Source: Bacillota bacterium (lineage in GTDB: Bacteria; Bacillota; UBA4882; UBA8346). From it: a DNA stretch of 64,000 nt. The DNA is taken from positions 1 through 64,000 of the forward strand of contig JAEVYU010000056.1 in assembly GCA_023392595.1 (NCBI GenBank). The letters are read 5' to 3'. Of the stretch, positions 26,039-34,473 are shown piece after piece. Under the pieces are notes generated by a model. That model saw nothing but the letters and a program-made list of their open reading frames with translations, did not search any database and was not told the origin of the DNA. The number at the start of each line of letters is the position of its first letter. Position 1 is the first letter of the stretch. The translations under genes were made by a program, and so were the position numbers.

Positions 26039-27406
26039 TTATTCATACACCGTAATTTTTTTGGTTTCACTGCAGAGTAACCTTTTCTCTTTCCCCTTTA
26101 TGGAGGTGTAAAGTTCAATGGGATTGCTCCATAACTCCACCAAATGTTTAAGGGTTTCTCCAGCATAGGTCAGCTCCAAATCACGATCGTCATATTCGTG
26201 TTCCAAGATTAAAGTACGATCTTTAAAGTTCAGCTCTTTCACTTTAATAACCGGTATTGATCCAGTGCCCACATTTGCACAAAGAGTGTCCCGAATGTGC
26301 TCCCAACCGTTTTTATCTGCGACCTCAGTCACGATCACTTTATCCTCACTGGCGTAATATTCGAACAAATGAAGCTCTTCGCATAATTCCCGTGTCAGAT
26401 AACGCCGGATAAACGAACGGTCATTTTCAATTTCCCGGGCCTCAAATATTTTGGCTGAGCTGTAACGCCGTTCCAGGTCTTTAAAAATCGTAAATCCTAA
26501 ATGGTAGGGATTGAGTCCGTGTTCATGGGGGCGAATCACTTGATGATGGCGTTTTAAAAATTCCAAATGCAAATCAGGAGGTAAGTTCAAACTTTGAAGG
26601 ATCCGAAAATGCCAAAAACTGGCCCATCCTTCGTTCATGATTTTAGTCTCTATCTGCGGCAAAAAATATTCGCTTTCATTGTGGACAATCCGTAAGATAT
26701 CCCGTTCCCATTCTTCCATCCTACCATATTCGGCAATGAACCAGAGGAGATCCTCTTCCGGCTCTAAAGGAATTTTATTCAAATTGGGCGGGGTAATCTC
26801 CGGGGTTAGACCGAAAGCGTCCCTTTGAGTCTTTTGCTGATATTCACTGGATAAACGTTTCTTCTGTTCCTCTACAGTCAGCCTGCGCCTTCCGAGCACC
26901 CGGTTAATCTGAAAACGCAGAGCATGGGCCGCATCCAAAATACGTTCAACCTTGAGATATCCAATACTGGGGTCTTGCAAATATTCACGAATCCGATCCC
27001 CGTGATTCTTGAAATTTTCAATCGTCAACTCGGCCCGGGTCGTTCCAAAAAGCCGGTTATTTTTAAAAAAATCATTATGTCCATAAACATGGGCAATCGT
27101 CAGTATCTGTAATAACAGGGAATTATCCCTCATCAAATATGCCAGGCACGGATTGGAATTAATCACCATCTCGTAAGGAAGACCACTTAATTTGAGGCGG
27201 TAAAAAGTATTGAGTCTTTCAAACGCCTTCCCGTAGCTCCAATGCGGATAATGACAAGGCATACCAATATAAGCTTCATAGCCCAACATTTCCTCATAAG
27301 TACAAATCTCAAATTCCTGCCCATAACAATTCAGACCGAATTCTTTAACGGCTTTTTCGATCTGTTCATTCCACTTTTCGAGTTCCGCGATAGTAAATTC
27401 ACCCAT
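26039..27406 (-). CDS. spoVR: SpoVR family protein
   Basis: 455 residues, close to the usual length. Known in Bacillus as a sporulation protein involved in cortex formation and conserved beyond spore formers next to PrkA and YhbH. Family blocks are visible: KAVKEFGLNCYGQEFEICTY near the N-terminus, LAYLMRDNSLLLQILTIAHVYGHNDFFKNN, and NEGWASFWHFRILQ. Start ATG 27406 has AGGAG 5 nt upstream; upstream in-frame codons overlap the yhbH 3' end and are rejected. It is the third gene of the operon prkA–yhbH–spoVR. No transmembrane segment is apparent. Confidence 0.95.
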   Translation of the reverse strand: MGEFTIAELEKWNEQIEKAVKEFGLNCYGQEFEICTYEEMLGYEAYIGMPCHYPHWSYGKAFERLNTFYRLKLSGLPYEMVINSNPCLAYLMRDNSLLLQILTIAHVYGHNDFFKNNRLFGTTRAELTIENFKNHGDRIREYLQDPSIGYLKVERILDAAHALRFQINRVLGRRRLTVEEQKKRLSSEYQQKTQRDAFGLTPEITPPNLNKIPLEPEEDLLWFIAEYGRMEEWERDILRIVHNESEYFLPQIETKIMNEGWASFWHFRILQSLNLPPDLHLEFLKRHHQVIRPHEHGLNPYHLGFTIFKDLERRYSSAKIFEAREIENDRSFIRRYLTRELCEELHLFEYYASEDKVIVTEVADKNGWEHIRDTLCANVGTGSIPVIKVKELNFKDRTLILEHEYDDRDLELTYAGETLKHLVELWSNPIELYTSIKGKEKRLLCSETKKITVYE

Positions 27407-27462
27407 GGTTTCTCCTAACTTTTCACAGCGGTTTAGGCTTTTCTGATTCACCCTTGATACTG

Positions 27463-28647
27463 TTATTGTTCTTCGGTGGCCAACATATCCCGTAGAGCGG
27501 GCCAAATATCTTCCCGTCCTTCAATTGAAACCAACGAAAAATTAGCGACATGAATCTGCTCCTGGTATAACTTTTTCATCGTACTATAACCGGTCATGAT
27601 TTCTCCATATCCGAACAAATTACACACTTCGCATAATTTTAGAGCCAAGGCAACCGCTTTAGCGTTATCTTCATCCCAATTATCACCATCGCTGCAGTGA
27701 AACGCATAGATGTTCCAACGGGACGGAGGATAACGTTCCTCAATAACCTCCAAGGCTTTCTCATAACCACTGCTGATGTAGGTACCGCCGGATTCCCCTT
27801 TATGGAAAAAATCATCTTCAGTCACTTCAACAGCCTGTGTTGTATGGGCAATAAAGGCCAATTCAACCTGGTAGTACTTGAGCCGGATAAATTGATACAA
27901 AAGGAAGTAAAAACTGCGGGCCAAATACTTTTTTGTCTGGTCCATCGAGCCTGAAGTATCCATAATACATATAACCACCGCATTCGACTCCGGAGTTCGT
28001 TCTTCCCTTATTCTGTGATACCGGAGATCCTCTTCCCGGAAAGGAAAACGTTCCTTCTCATCCGGGAGTCCCGAGCTTATTTCGCTTTCTTCCTCATTTC
28101 GTTTAGTCCCCTGACGGCCTCCTTGGCGGCGCTTGATTTTTTCAATCACTGCCTTTTTTTTGGCAAGCCGCGGCGGTATTCCCTTATGTTGATATCCACT
28201 CCACTTCTGCCTGGTAATAGTTTCAATTTCGGCCAAATTTTTGCGTTCCATAAACGGCAGGTTTAAATCGTCAAATAAATAACTGATAATCTCTTCCAGG
28301 GTTATTTCAGTTTCATAAATGTCTTCACCGGGCTCACTACCGGGGCCCTGTCCGCCTGTTCCAGCCTCATCCTTATCCAGGTTTCCCTGACGGAATACAT
28401 CGCCCCGTTCTTCCTCACCCGTACCGCTGCCGACACCCGGCTGGTTTTTACCATAAATAAACTGATATTCTTTAAGACTTTTAATAGGTATTTTAATTTT
28501 CTTTTGACCGCTTTGGCCGATAATACTTTCTTCGGCAATAATTTGACCGATGTTTTTTTTGATCGATTGTTCAACCAATTGACGATGTCTGCGACGATCT
28601 TCGCTGGCCCGCCCCGAATCTCCGGAAGATTCCCGAAAAACAGCCAT
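27463..28647 (-). CDS. yhbH: YhbH/UPF0229 (DUF444) protein with VWA-like domain
   Basis: 394 residues. An N-terminal basic, glutamine-rich region is followed by a low-complexity Gly/Glu linker, and then a von Willebrand A-like domain with the MIDAS motif MDTSGSM (about residue 240). Known: the gene is sporulation-associated in Bacillus and stress-associated (YeaH) in enterobacteria, always linked with prkA. SD GTGGAGGTG lies 6 nt before ATG 28647. It lies between prkA (23 nt) and spoVR (56 nt). Confidence 0.95.
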   Translation of the reverse strand: MAVFRESSGDSGRASEDRRRHRQLVEQSIKKNIGQIIAEESIIGQSGQKKIKIPIKSLKEYQFIYGKNQPGVGSGTGEEERGDVFRQGNLDKDEAGTGGQGPGSEPGEDIYETEITLEEIISYLFDDLNLPFMERKNLAEIETITRQKWSGYQHKGIPPRLAKKKAVIEKIKRRQGGRQGTKRNEEESEISSGLPDEKERFPFREEDLRYHRIREERTPESNAVVICIMDTSGSMDQTKKYLARSFYFLLYQFIRLKYYQVELAFIAHTTQAVEVTEDDFFHKGESGGTYISSGYEKALEVIEERYPPSRWNIYAFHCSDGDNWDEDNAKAVALALKLCEVCNLFGYGEIMTGYSTMKKLYQEQIHVANFSLVSIEGREDIWPALRDMLATEEQ

Positions 28648-28670
28648 CGCTAACACCTCCACTTATGTTT

Positions 28671-30599
28671 TTAATCTTTCCACAAATTATTGGCCGCGTA
28701 TTTCAGAACCACATTGCAGCAATGATCACAATATCCGTTTTTGTTCATTTCCGTCACCATCGCATTATACTTCTCGTTTTGTTCCTTATCTCTGACTTTG
28801 GACTGGGTAATAACCCTTGATAACTCTCTTACCGAAGCGGTCAGCTTCTTTTCTATGGCCACCTTAAGAGGCTCATAACTGTTATAATCAAGAGCGCCTC
28901 CATTTCGAAGCACAAAAAACATATATGCCGTTACATCCTGTCTAAAACCCTTGGCAGCAGTTCCTGTAATGCCAATCTGCTCCTCAATGGATTGGAGAAA
29001 TTTCTCATCCGGTTCAAGTTCTTCCGCAGTATTTTTATCCTTGAGCTTGGTACGATTGGCATAGGCCTCGGCATGATCAAGGTAATTGTTAAATAAATCC
29101 TGTGCTTGCTCCCGATAACCGTGGATAAAGGCTTTAGTAACTTCCAATTCCAAGATTTTATGATACTCTTTACGTAAAATGTTTTGCAAGAAACCGAGAT
29201 AACGTTTACGATCCTCCTCCGACAAGGATAATTCTTTGACCGATTTAATCATCGTGTCTAAGACCGAAAGCGGATTGATGCAATCATTCTCCGATTCCGA
29301 TAAGGCAATATCCAGGCTTTTCATTATAAAACGGGTTGAAATGCCGCTCATACCTTCCTTAATCGTCGCCTCCTCGCGGAGTTCCGCGATATCCACTTTT
29401 TTCGTGCTTCCCTGTTCCAGTATTTCTTCTCCATTATAAATCTTGAGCTTCGTCAGGGGATCAACCTTGGCCGACGGCGCGAGCCGGGTTAGAATCGCGA
29501 ACATCGAGGCAATTTCGATTGTATGAGGCGCAATATGCGCTTTGAAATTGCTTTGACGTAGAATCTTCTGATAAATCTTAATCTCTTCCCCGAGTTCCAA
29601 ACAATAAGGAACTTCAATCTTGACAATCCGGTCCAAAATAGCTTCATTGGTATGATCGGATTTAAATTTATTCCATTCCGCCTCATTGGAGTGGGCTAAA
29701 ATAACCCCGTCAAAATAAATCATGGCTCCTTTGCCGGGAGAGGGAATCGATTTTTCCTGAGTAGCAGTAATCATGGTGTGCAAATATTCAATCTCATTTT
29801 TAAATACTTCGATGAATTCAACCAGGCCACGGTTCCCCACATTAAATGCGCCATTTAAGGCAAGAACCCGCGGATCATCTTCGGAAAAAAGGTCCATTTT
29901 CGAGATGTCGACGGATCCGATCAACACAGAGGTATCTTGATTATTGGGATCAACTGGCGGTACCACACCGATGCCTTTACGGGAGCGAATCGAAAACTCT
30001 CCGGTTTCAACAGGCATTTTTTCGTACTCGCCATGATATTCATTCTTTAAGCGGTAACGGCATATCGGACAAAGGTCACCCTCAACATCCACTTTCAACA
30101 GCTGAGTGAAATCAGCTCGCAGATGTTTGGGAATTAAATGTAAAGGTTCTTCCCGCATCGGGCAACCTTTAATTGCATAAATCGGTGGCGCTGATTCCAA
30201 TGCCCGCTTCAGTTGTTCCATAATGGAGGATTTTCCTGCGCCGACCGGTCCCTCAAGATATAAAACTTGACGGGATTCCTCACCCCTCATGGAGGCTGCA
30301 TGGAAAAAACGGACAATTTTCATTAGCGTTCGGTCAATCCCATAAAAATCATCAAAGAATTTATACTTTTTAAGGATATCATTACCGTAAATCCTACGAA
30401 ATTTGGGATTTTCCTCGGTTTTAATCACTTCAACGCCGGGACCGGTGATTAACTGGTAAAGTCGCTGGTGGGCTAATTGCACGATTTCAGGATTTTCCTT
30501 CACCTTTTCCAGATAATCCAAAAAAGTCCCTTCGTAATGGCAATGGGTCCGTTCCGAACGATCTTTCTTGATTAATTCGGCTATCTCATTAGGTTCCAT
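28671..30599 (-). CDS. prkA: PrkA serine protein kinase (AAA+ and kinase domains)
   Basis: 642 residues, near the 631 of the Bacillus protein. The AAA+ part has Walker A GPVGAGKSS (about residue 105) and a zinc-like CPMREEP...CPICRYR insert; the C-terminal domain is the PrkA kinase-like domain ending in a CDHCC cluster. Family members phosphorylate proteins or act as AAA+ proteases during sporulation or nutrient stress. Two candidate starts follow the GGAGGG site (30605 and 30599); the latter has the better 6-nt spacing. First gene of the operon. Confidence 0.95.
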   Translation of the reverse strand: MEPNEIAELIKKDRSERTHCHYEGTFLDYLEKVKENPEIVQLAHQRLYQLITGPGVEVIKTEENPKFRRIYGNDILKKYKFFDDFYGIDRTLMKIVRFFHAASMRGEESRQVLYLEGPVGAGKSSIMEQLKRALESAPPIYAIKGCPMREEPLHLIPKHLRADFTQLLKVDVEGDLCPICRYRLKNEYHGEYEKMPVETGEFSIRSRKGIGVVPPVDPNNQDTSVLIGSVDISKMDLFSEDDPRVLALNGAFNVGNRGLVEFIEVFKNEIEYLHTMITATQEKSIPSPGKGAMIYFDGVILAHSNEAEWNKFKSDHTNEAILDRIVKIEVPYCLELGEEIKIYQKILRQSNFKAHIAPHTIEIASMFAILTRLAPSAKVDPLTKLKIYNGEEILEQGSTKKVDIAELREEATIKEGMSGISTRFIMKSLDIALSESENDCINPLSVLDTMIKSVKELSLSEEDRKRYLGFLQNILRKEYHKILELEVTKAFIHGYREQAQDLFNNYLDHAEAYANRTKLKDKNTAEELEPDEKFLQSIEEQIGITGTAAKGFRQDVTAYMFFVLRNGGALDYNSYEPLKVAIEKKLTASVRELSRVITQSKVRDKEQNEKYNAMVTEMNKNGYCDHCCNVVLKYAANNLWKD

Positions 30600-30651
30600 A
30601 TCCATCCCTCCGCTCTTAGCTAAAGAAATCAATCCACTCTGAAATTAGCAC

Positions 30652-30693
30652 AAATCCGGCAATCAACCTTTGATATGATAACTTGCCGGATTT
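30652..30693. promoter_or_regulatory. Perfect 11-bp dyad upstream of prkA
   Basis: AAATCCGGCAA (30652–30662) and TTGCCGGATTT (30683–30693), spaced by 20 nt, lie 50–95 nt upstream of the prkA start. It could be an operator or a leader hairpin; no T-run follows on either strand. Confidence 0.55.
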
Positions 30694-31142
30694 AGATTGT
30701 TAAGCCGTTTTAAACCGGCTCTCGCTTTCCTTTAGGATCTTCCATATGTAAAACGCATTCGAATAGCGGCTAAGAAAGACACCGCGCAACATCATTTAAG
30801 GATTTACGAGCCCTCCATGCAGTCCATACCGGAATTTATCCCCAATGGCAGAATAATTTCAGCCAAATCGTATTACTATATTTTATTAAGGAAAACCCAA
30901 TTTGACGCCTACCCTTTTTCCAGATTCTCCGCAGGAGAGGCATATTTCACCGGCAATCACAATAAAAAACCCCAATTTTATCGATTGGGTAAATTTTTAA
31001 TCAAGAAAATTTATCCCCCATGCACAAAACAAAAACTTATGCCGCAAGATTCAGTAAGCAGGGTTTACCAAAAGCAGGCAGAATTATAAAAATGAGCGAA
31101 TGCTCTGAAAATAACCTTCATAAAGGCAAACGGAGGTTGGAT
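30694..31142. other. Intergenic region between prkA and gpmA
   Basis: No convincing gene. An open frame from 30817 on the plus strand has no binding site. A hairpin CCCAAT (30971–30976)/ATTGGG (30984–30989) is followed by a T-run in both directions (TTTTTT on the minus strand) and looks like a terminator facing leftwards; what it would terminate is unclear. The gpmA ribosome binding site CGGAGG is at 31131–31136. Confidence 0.45.
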
Positions 31143-31886
31143 ATGAACAAACTGGTATTATTAAGGCATGGCGAGAGTGTTTGGAATCAAGAAAACCGTT
31201 TTACAGGATGGACTGATGTGGATCTTTCCGAAAAAGGGCGTCTTGAAGCCCATGCGGCAGGAAAAACATTAAAAAGCGAGGGTTACACCTTTGATATCGC
31301 TTTTACATCCGTTTTGCAGCGGGCGATCAAAACTTTATGGATGGTACTGGAAGAAACCGAACAAACCTGGATCCCCGAGATAAAGTCTTGGCATTTGAAT
31401 GAACGGCATTACGGTGCATTACAGGGAATGAATAAAGCGGAAACCATCAAAAAGTACGGTGAAGAACAAGTTCACATCTGGCGGCGGAGTTTCGACGTTT
31501 TACCTCCCGCCCTATCGCCTGACGATCCCCGGCATCCGGGGAACGAAGCGAAGTATCGCCATTTAACCAAAGAGGAATTACCTCTGACTGAAAGTTTAAA
31601 GGATACCATAGACCGTTTTCTCCCCTATTGGCACCGGGAAATCGCTCCCCGGATCCAATCCGGACAAAAAGTATTGATTACCGCTCATGGAAACACATTG
31701 CGGGCGCTGGTCAAACATCTTGATGCCATTTCCGAAGAAGAAATTGCCGAACTCAATATTCCCACCGGAATTCCTCTTGTTTATGAGCTTGATGAAACGT
31801 TAAAGCCCCTTAAGCATTATTATTTAGGTGATCAGGACATTATTCACAAGGCCATTCAAAGTGTGGTCAAACAGGGAAAGGGCTGA
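31143..31886 (+). CDS. gpmA: 2,3-bisphosphoglycerate-dependent phosphoglycerate mutase
   Basis: 247 residues, the usual length. It interconverts 3- and 2-phosphoglycerate in glycolysis. The catalytic histidine is in VLLRHGESVWNQENRFTGW (about residues 5–23); the acid ERHYGALQGMNK is near 89–100, and the second histidine is in ITAHGNTLRAL near 183. Start ATG 31143 with CGGAGG 6–7 nt upstream; the longer in-frame extension from 31020 has no support. It stands alone. Confidence 0.96.
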   Translation: MNKLVLLRHGESVWNQENRFTGWTDVDLSEKGRLEAHAAGKTLKSEGYTFDIAFTSVLQRAIKTLWMVLEETEQTWIPEIKSWHLNERHYGALQGMNKAETIKKYGEEQVHIWRRSFDVLPPALSPDDPRHPGNEAKYRHLTKEELPLTESLKDTIDRFLPYWHREIAPRIQSGQKVLITAHGNTLRALVKHLDAISEEEIAELNIPTGIPLVYELDETLKPLKHYYLGDQDIIHKAIQSVVKQGKG

Positions 31887-32013
31887 GGCTAAGGTCCCAT
31901 TCGATGGATAAAACAAAGCCGCGTAAAAGCGTCTGATTGCGCTATTGGATGTTGATGAATCCACCGGAGGCAGGGACTTTCCAAGAGTTCCCGCCTTCGA
32001 ACTTCACGCTTTT

Positions 32014-32307
32014 TTATTCTTCCCCGCTCATCCGCTCTCCCGTACCACCCAGCACTGCGATCATGACCAGCGCACCGAGCTTGAAACCATATTCAAAGGA
32101 AGCGTAAGCTTCCATCACACTGGAGTCGCAACTCAAATCTAAAAGATCTTCCAGCGCTTGATAATCTTCCGCTGGGAGTTTCTTCTCCAACGTTTCCTGG
32201 AGAGCGGATATTTTTTGGCCTAATGGGCGATATCGGGGGTCTTGGGGAACAATTCGTTCGAAGGGATAGATGTGGCCGTAAAATAGTTCTTCTAGAATGG
32301 GTTTCAT
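32014..32307 (-). CDS. Small hypothetical protein, DUF6809-like
   Basis: 97 residues, soluble and mostly helical. The pattern ILEELFYGHIYPFERI at the N-terminus and SFEYGFKLGALVMIAVLGG near the C-terminus resembles the DUF6809 family of Bacillota, from memory. Function unknown. SD GAAGG is about 11 nt before the ATG. Confidence 0.72.
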   Translation of the reverse strand: MKPILEELFYGHIYPFERIVPQDPRYRPLGQKISALQETLEKKLPAEDYQALEDLLDLSCDSSVMEAYASFEYGFKLGALVMIAVLGGTGERMSGEE

Positions 32308-32576
32308 GGGACTGATACCTTCTTTCTATCTTTCAGTATGAAATTACCAGCCAAGATAAGATAATATTGGGTTGACGATAATTCGGAGCAATCCTCATTC
32401 TTCGCCTTTATGGAAAGTCAGCAATTTGCGGGGTTGACCCAATTTTTTCCCTTATTAAGGGCTAACGATTGAAACTATCTCTCTTGAATCGGTTTTTAAA
32501 ACTTTGTATCCAAAGTTTCAACTTCAAAGATCAACGGTTAATAGTTATAATAATTAAGATATCTGGAAGTATAATA
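32308..32576. other. Intergenic region upstream of the Xre gene
   Basis: No gene is seen. The sequence turns strongly AT-rich from about 32460. It contains a short palindrome CCCTTATTAAGGG at 32450–32462 and the words GGGTTGAC/GTTGACCC near 32370 and 32437. Confidence 0.4.
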
Positions 32577-32627
32577 CGTTCACTAATCGTGTACTATATA
32601 AAAATTATAGTTCACTTTATGTGTACT
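32577..32627. promoter_or_regulatory. Two operator-like dyads upstream of the Xre repressor gene
   Basis: CGTTCAC-N5-GTGTACT (32577–32595) and AGTTCAC-N5-GTGTACT (32609–32627) are near-palindromes with centres 32 bp apart, three helical turns. A −10-like TATAAT lies at about 32683–32688, just before the SD CAGGAGG. The layout suggests autoregulation by the Xre protein. Confidence 0.65.
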
Positions 32628-32709
32628 TGTCAAGAAATTTTTCTACCCTTTCTAAAAGTTTTCAACCCATTGCCGATTATGATATAATTTGAAATCAGGA
32701 GGAACAAAA

Positions 32710-32922
32710 ATGGAGAATCTAGCCAAACGACTAAGGGAATTACGAGAGGAGAAAGGTATAACCCAAGAAACACTCGCTTTAGAACTAGGCCTTCGTGGTA
32801 AATCATCGATAGCTAATTATGAAAGTGGGCTCAGAAATCCAGATTATGACACCTTAATAAAAATAACGAAATATTTCGGCGTTACCACCGATTACTTACT
32901 TGGAATTTCGGATAGAAAATAA
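32710..32922 (+). CDS. Xre-family helix-turn-helix repressor (70 aa)
   Basis: 70 residues, one cro/cI-type helix-turn-helix: LAKRLRELREEKGITQETLA followed by LGLRGKSSIANYESGLRNPD and VTTDYLLGISDRK. Single-domain repressors of this kind control themselves or a mobile or toxin module. Start ATG 32710 with CAGGAGG 8 nt upstream. The surroundings are AT-rich, unlike adjacent housekeeping genes, which hints at acquisition. Confidence 0.9.
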   Translation: MENLAKRLRELREEKGITQETLALELGLRGKSSIANYESGLRNPDYDTLIKITKYFGVTTDYLLGISDRK

Positions 32923-33089
32923 TCTTTTAAATCTTTTGATAGCTTTTTAGATATTTCGCGATATATGAGATTACGTATTAAACGATATTCACCCTTAATG
33001 TTAAAAGTTGTAAAGGTATCATATGGGTTAAGATTAATTTCTTCAAATTTTGGTATCTTTACATTATGTGTTGAATTTTTATATATCAA
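32892..33089 (-). CDS. Possible small hypothetical protein (65 aa)
   Basis: An AT-rich open frame converging on and overlapping the last 31 bases of the Xre gene. The product is charged, with alternating Lys/Asn/Ile, and ends KDLKDYFLSEIPSK. The start would be TTG with no clear binding site. It may be a real partner of Xre, a remnant, or chance. Confidence 0.3.
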   Translation of the reverse strand: MIYKNSTHNVKIPKFEEINLNPYDTFTTFNIKGEYRLIRNLIYREISKKLSKDLKDYFLSEIPSK

Positions 33090-33181
33090 TCCAGACTCTT
33101 TGCTCTTTACCCATTAATATTTTACTTGTTTATTTGCAAATATTTTGCTCTGTATAATAGTTACAACCGCCATTCGCAACC

Positions 33182-33586
33182 TCATCGAGCAAAACTTCCA
33201 TTTTGAAAAATTTCGATACACCCCATGGAAATGAAAAAGAGCGCAATGTTAAGGCAAGGCAAAAGACTACATACGAGCGCCATTTTATATCCCTTTCCGG
33301 ATCTCGCTATCCCCCATGACGCAATTATGGAGGTTAGTATCATCAACGGAAAGGTGAACACCGCAATAAAAAGCAGCCATACCAAAATATTTTCCGTTGA
33401 ACCCGGCGCATCAAACATCATCGGTGAAAGTAACGCAACATATACGCTAAAAGGGAATGCAATGCCGAAAATATACGAATGATGTTCCGAATCATTCAAA
33501 TTCCTCTCTTCTGCCTTATCTACTGGCTCATTTTTGAATATCCCCACCGCGCAACATTGCCTGGAGTTTCCATAATACCATTCCAC
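33182..33586 (-). CDS. Hypothetical membrane protein
   Basis: 134 residues with three probable membrane helices (about residues 38–58, 68–92 and 100–122). No family recognised. The start is uncertain: a GTG at 33586 opens the frame, but no good binding site is visible. It lies downstream of, and co-directional with, the 85-codon gene at 33632. Confidence 0.5.
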   Translation of the reverse strand: MEWYYGNSRQCCAVGIFKNEPVDKAEERNLNDSEHHSYIFGIAFPFSVYVALLSPMMFDAPGSTENILVWLLFIAVFTFPLMILTSIIASWGIARSGKGYKMALVCSLLPCLNIALFFISMGCIEIFQNGSFAR

Positions 33587-33631
33587 ATATATCCAATAAT
33601 CCCTGCCTGATACAATTTCCCCTTAACAAGC

Positions 33632-33889
33632 TTACAAACCATTCTTTCCATCAACTCTGACCCCGTCCCGGAGGTTTTTCGCTCTAAAACCCGCTTTCTC
33701 TTCCCCCTTTACCATACCATAAAGCTTAGGCCGCCACCTAACTGATTCCTGAATAAACTGAATCGCAAACCCAACCCCATTGCTAGATTGACCATCGGGC
33801 CCACGGATTCCATCAGTCGAGTCACTTTCTGCACTACAACCCTTGGCCTTGGAGGGTGCGAGAGGGCGGCTGGCGCCTCCCGTTGGCAT
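33632..33889 (-). CDS. Unrecognised 85-residue protein with a strong ribosome binding site
   Basis: The ATG at 33889 is preceded by a perfect AAGGAGGT at 5 nt. The product is rich in Gly, Arg, Lys and Ser (MPTGGASRPLAPSKAKG at the start, RDGVRVDGKNGL at the end) with a central GVGFAIQFIQESVRWRPKLY. Local GC is higher than in flanking sequence. I do not recognise a family; an alternative is that the segment is a structured RNA or mobile-element fragment that happens to be open. Confidence 0.45.
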   Translation of the reverse strand: MPTGGASRPLAPSKAKGCSAESDSTDGIRGPDGQSSNGVGFAIQFIQESVRWRPKLYGMVKGEEKAGFRAKNLRDGVRVDGKNGL

Positions 33890-33965
33890 TCGTAACCTCC
33901 TTTTCACTTTCACACGCCCTCCTCTCCCTCATCCCTTTTTTAATACGGATAGGCCGAAAAAACGC

Positions 33966-34007
33966 AAAAAAACACCTTCGCAAGGCAACCCCCTGCCAGG
34001 TGTTTTT
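33966..34007 (-). terminator. Terminator of the small-gene operon
   Basis: On the minus strand AAAAACACCT, an inner GGCA/TGCC stem, then AGGTGTTTTTTT. It is symmetric enough to act on both strands and closes the operon running from 35401 down to 34165. Confidence 0.8.
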
Positions 34008-34164
34008 GACCCGAACCAACCAAAATCCCCCCTCTTCTCTTTTCAACCAAAGATTCGCCAAGTCCTTCATAGTCCGGACCATCCGGCTTACGAAAGAGCC
34101 GTAGTCCATTCCAATAATATCCGAGGAAACGATCGGCTCATCCCATTCTTTTTAAAAGAAATGT

Positions 34165-34278
34165 TTATTTCAGCAGCTTTCTTAATTTATCAATCCCCGC
34201 TTGAATCGATTTGGTCGATCCTCCGCCCGATTGAATCACTTTCACTCCCGGCGTTTGTTTCTTTTGTGAAAACCCCAA
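34165..34278 (-). CDS. 37-residue basic peptide
   Basis: A TTG start at 34278 with AAGGGGG 7 nt upstream. The product contains GVKVIQSGGGSTKSIQAGID and ends KLRKLLK: a glycine-rich turn followed by a basic helix. The C-terminal GIDKLRKLL resembles GIQTLREIA of the neighbouring 47-residue peptide, so the two may be related. No family recognised. Last gene before the terminator at 33966. Confidence 0.45.
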   Translation of the reverse strand: MGFSQKKQTPGVKVIQSGGGSTKSIQAGIDKLRKLLK

Positions 34279-34329
34279 AACAATACCCCCTTTTCAAAGG
34301 TATTGTTCACCCGCTTGGGAGTTAATATA

Positions 34330-34473
34330 CTATTTCCGCTTTTTTTCGTAAGAAGCCGCTATCTCTCGCAAAGTTTGAATCCCGGAGGATACATTTTTCG
34401 GTATCGGCTTATTACTCTCAATCTTAAACGGTTTTTTGGAAACAGGGGCAACCCGGCACATATTAACAGCCAT
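34330..34473 (-). CDS. 47-residue basic peptide
   Basis: The ATG at 34473 lies inside the last codons of the 216-residue gene (11-nt overlap), with GGAGAA 9 nt upstream. The product is basic (Lys/Pro-rich first half, then VSSGIQTLREIAASYEKKRK). Overlap indicates translational coupling and supports a real gene. Function unknown. Confidence 0.55.
   Translation of the reverse strand: MAVNMCRVAPVSKKPFKIESNKPIPKNVSSGIQTLREIAASYEKKRK

Noticed and set aside
25834..26055. Plus-strand open frame of 73 codons
   Set aside because: Starts with TTG, no Shine-Dalgarno, AT-rich, and overlaps the spoVR 3' end.
30817..31089. Open frame upstream of gpmA
   Set aside because: No binding site, and it spans a hairpin; no recognisable protein features.
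33834..34109. Minus-strand open frame between the peptide operon and the 85-residue gene
   Set aside because: It runs through the terminator at 33966 and has no binding site, although part of the frame (FVSRMVRTMKDLANLWLKRE) looks protein-like.
33843..34325. Plus-strand open frame of 160 codons
   Set aside because: Covers the terminator at 33966 and the small minus-strand peptides; Pro/Phe-rich noise with no binding site.
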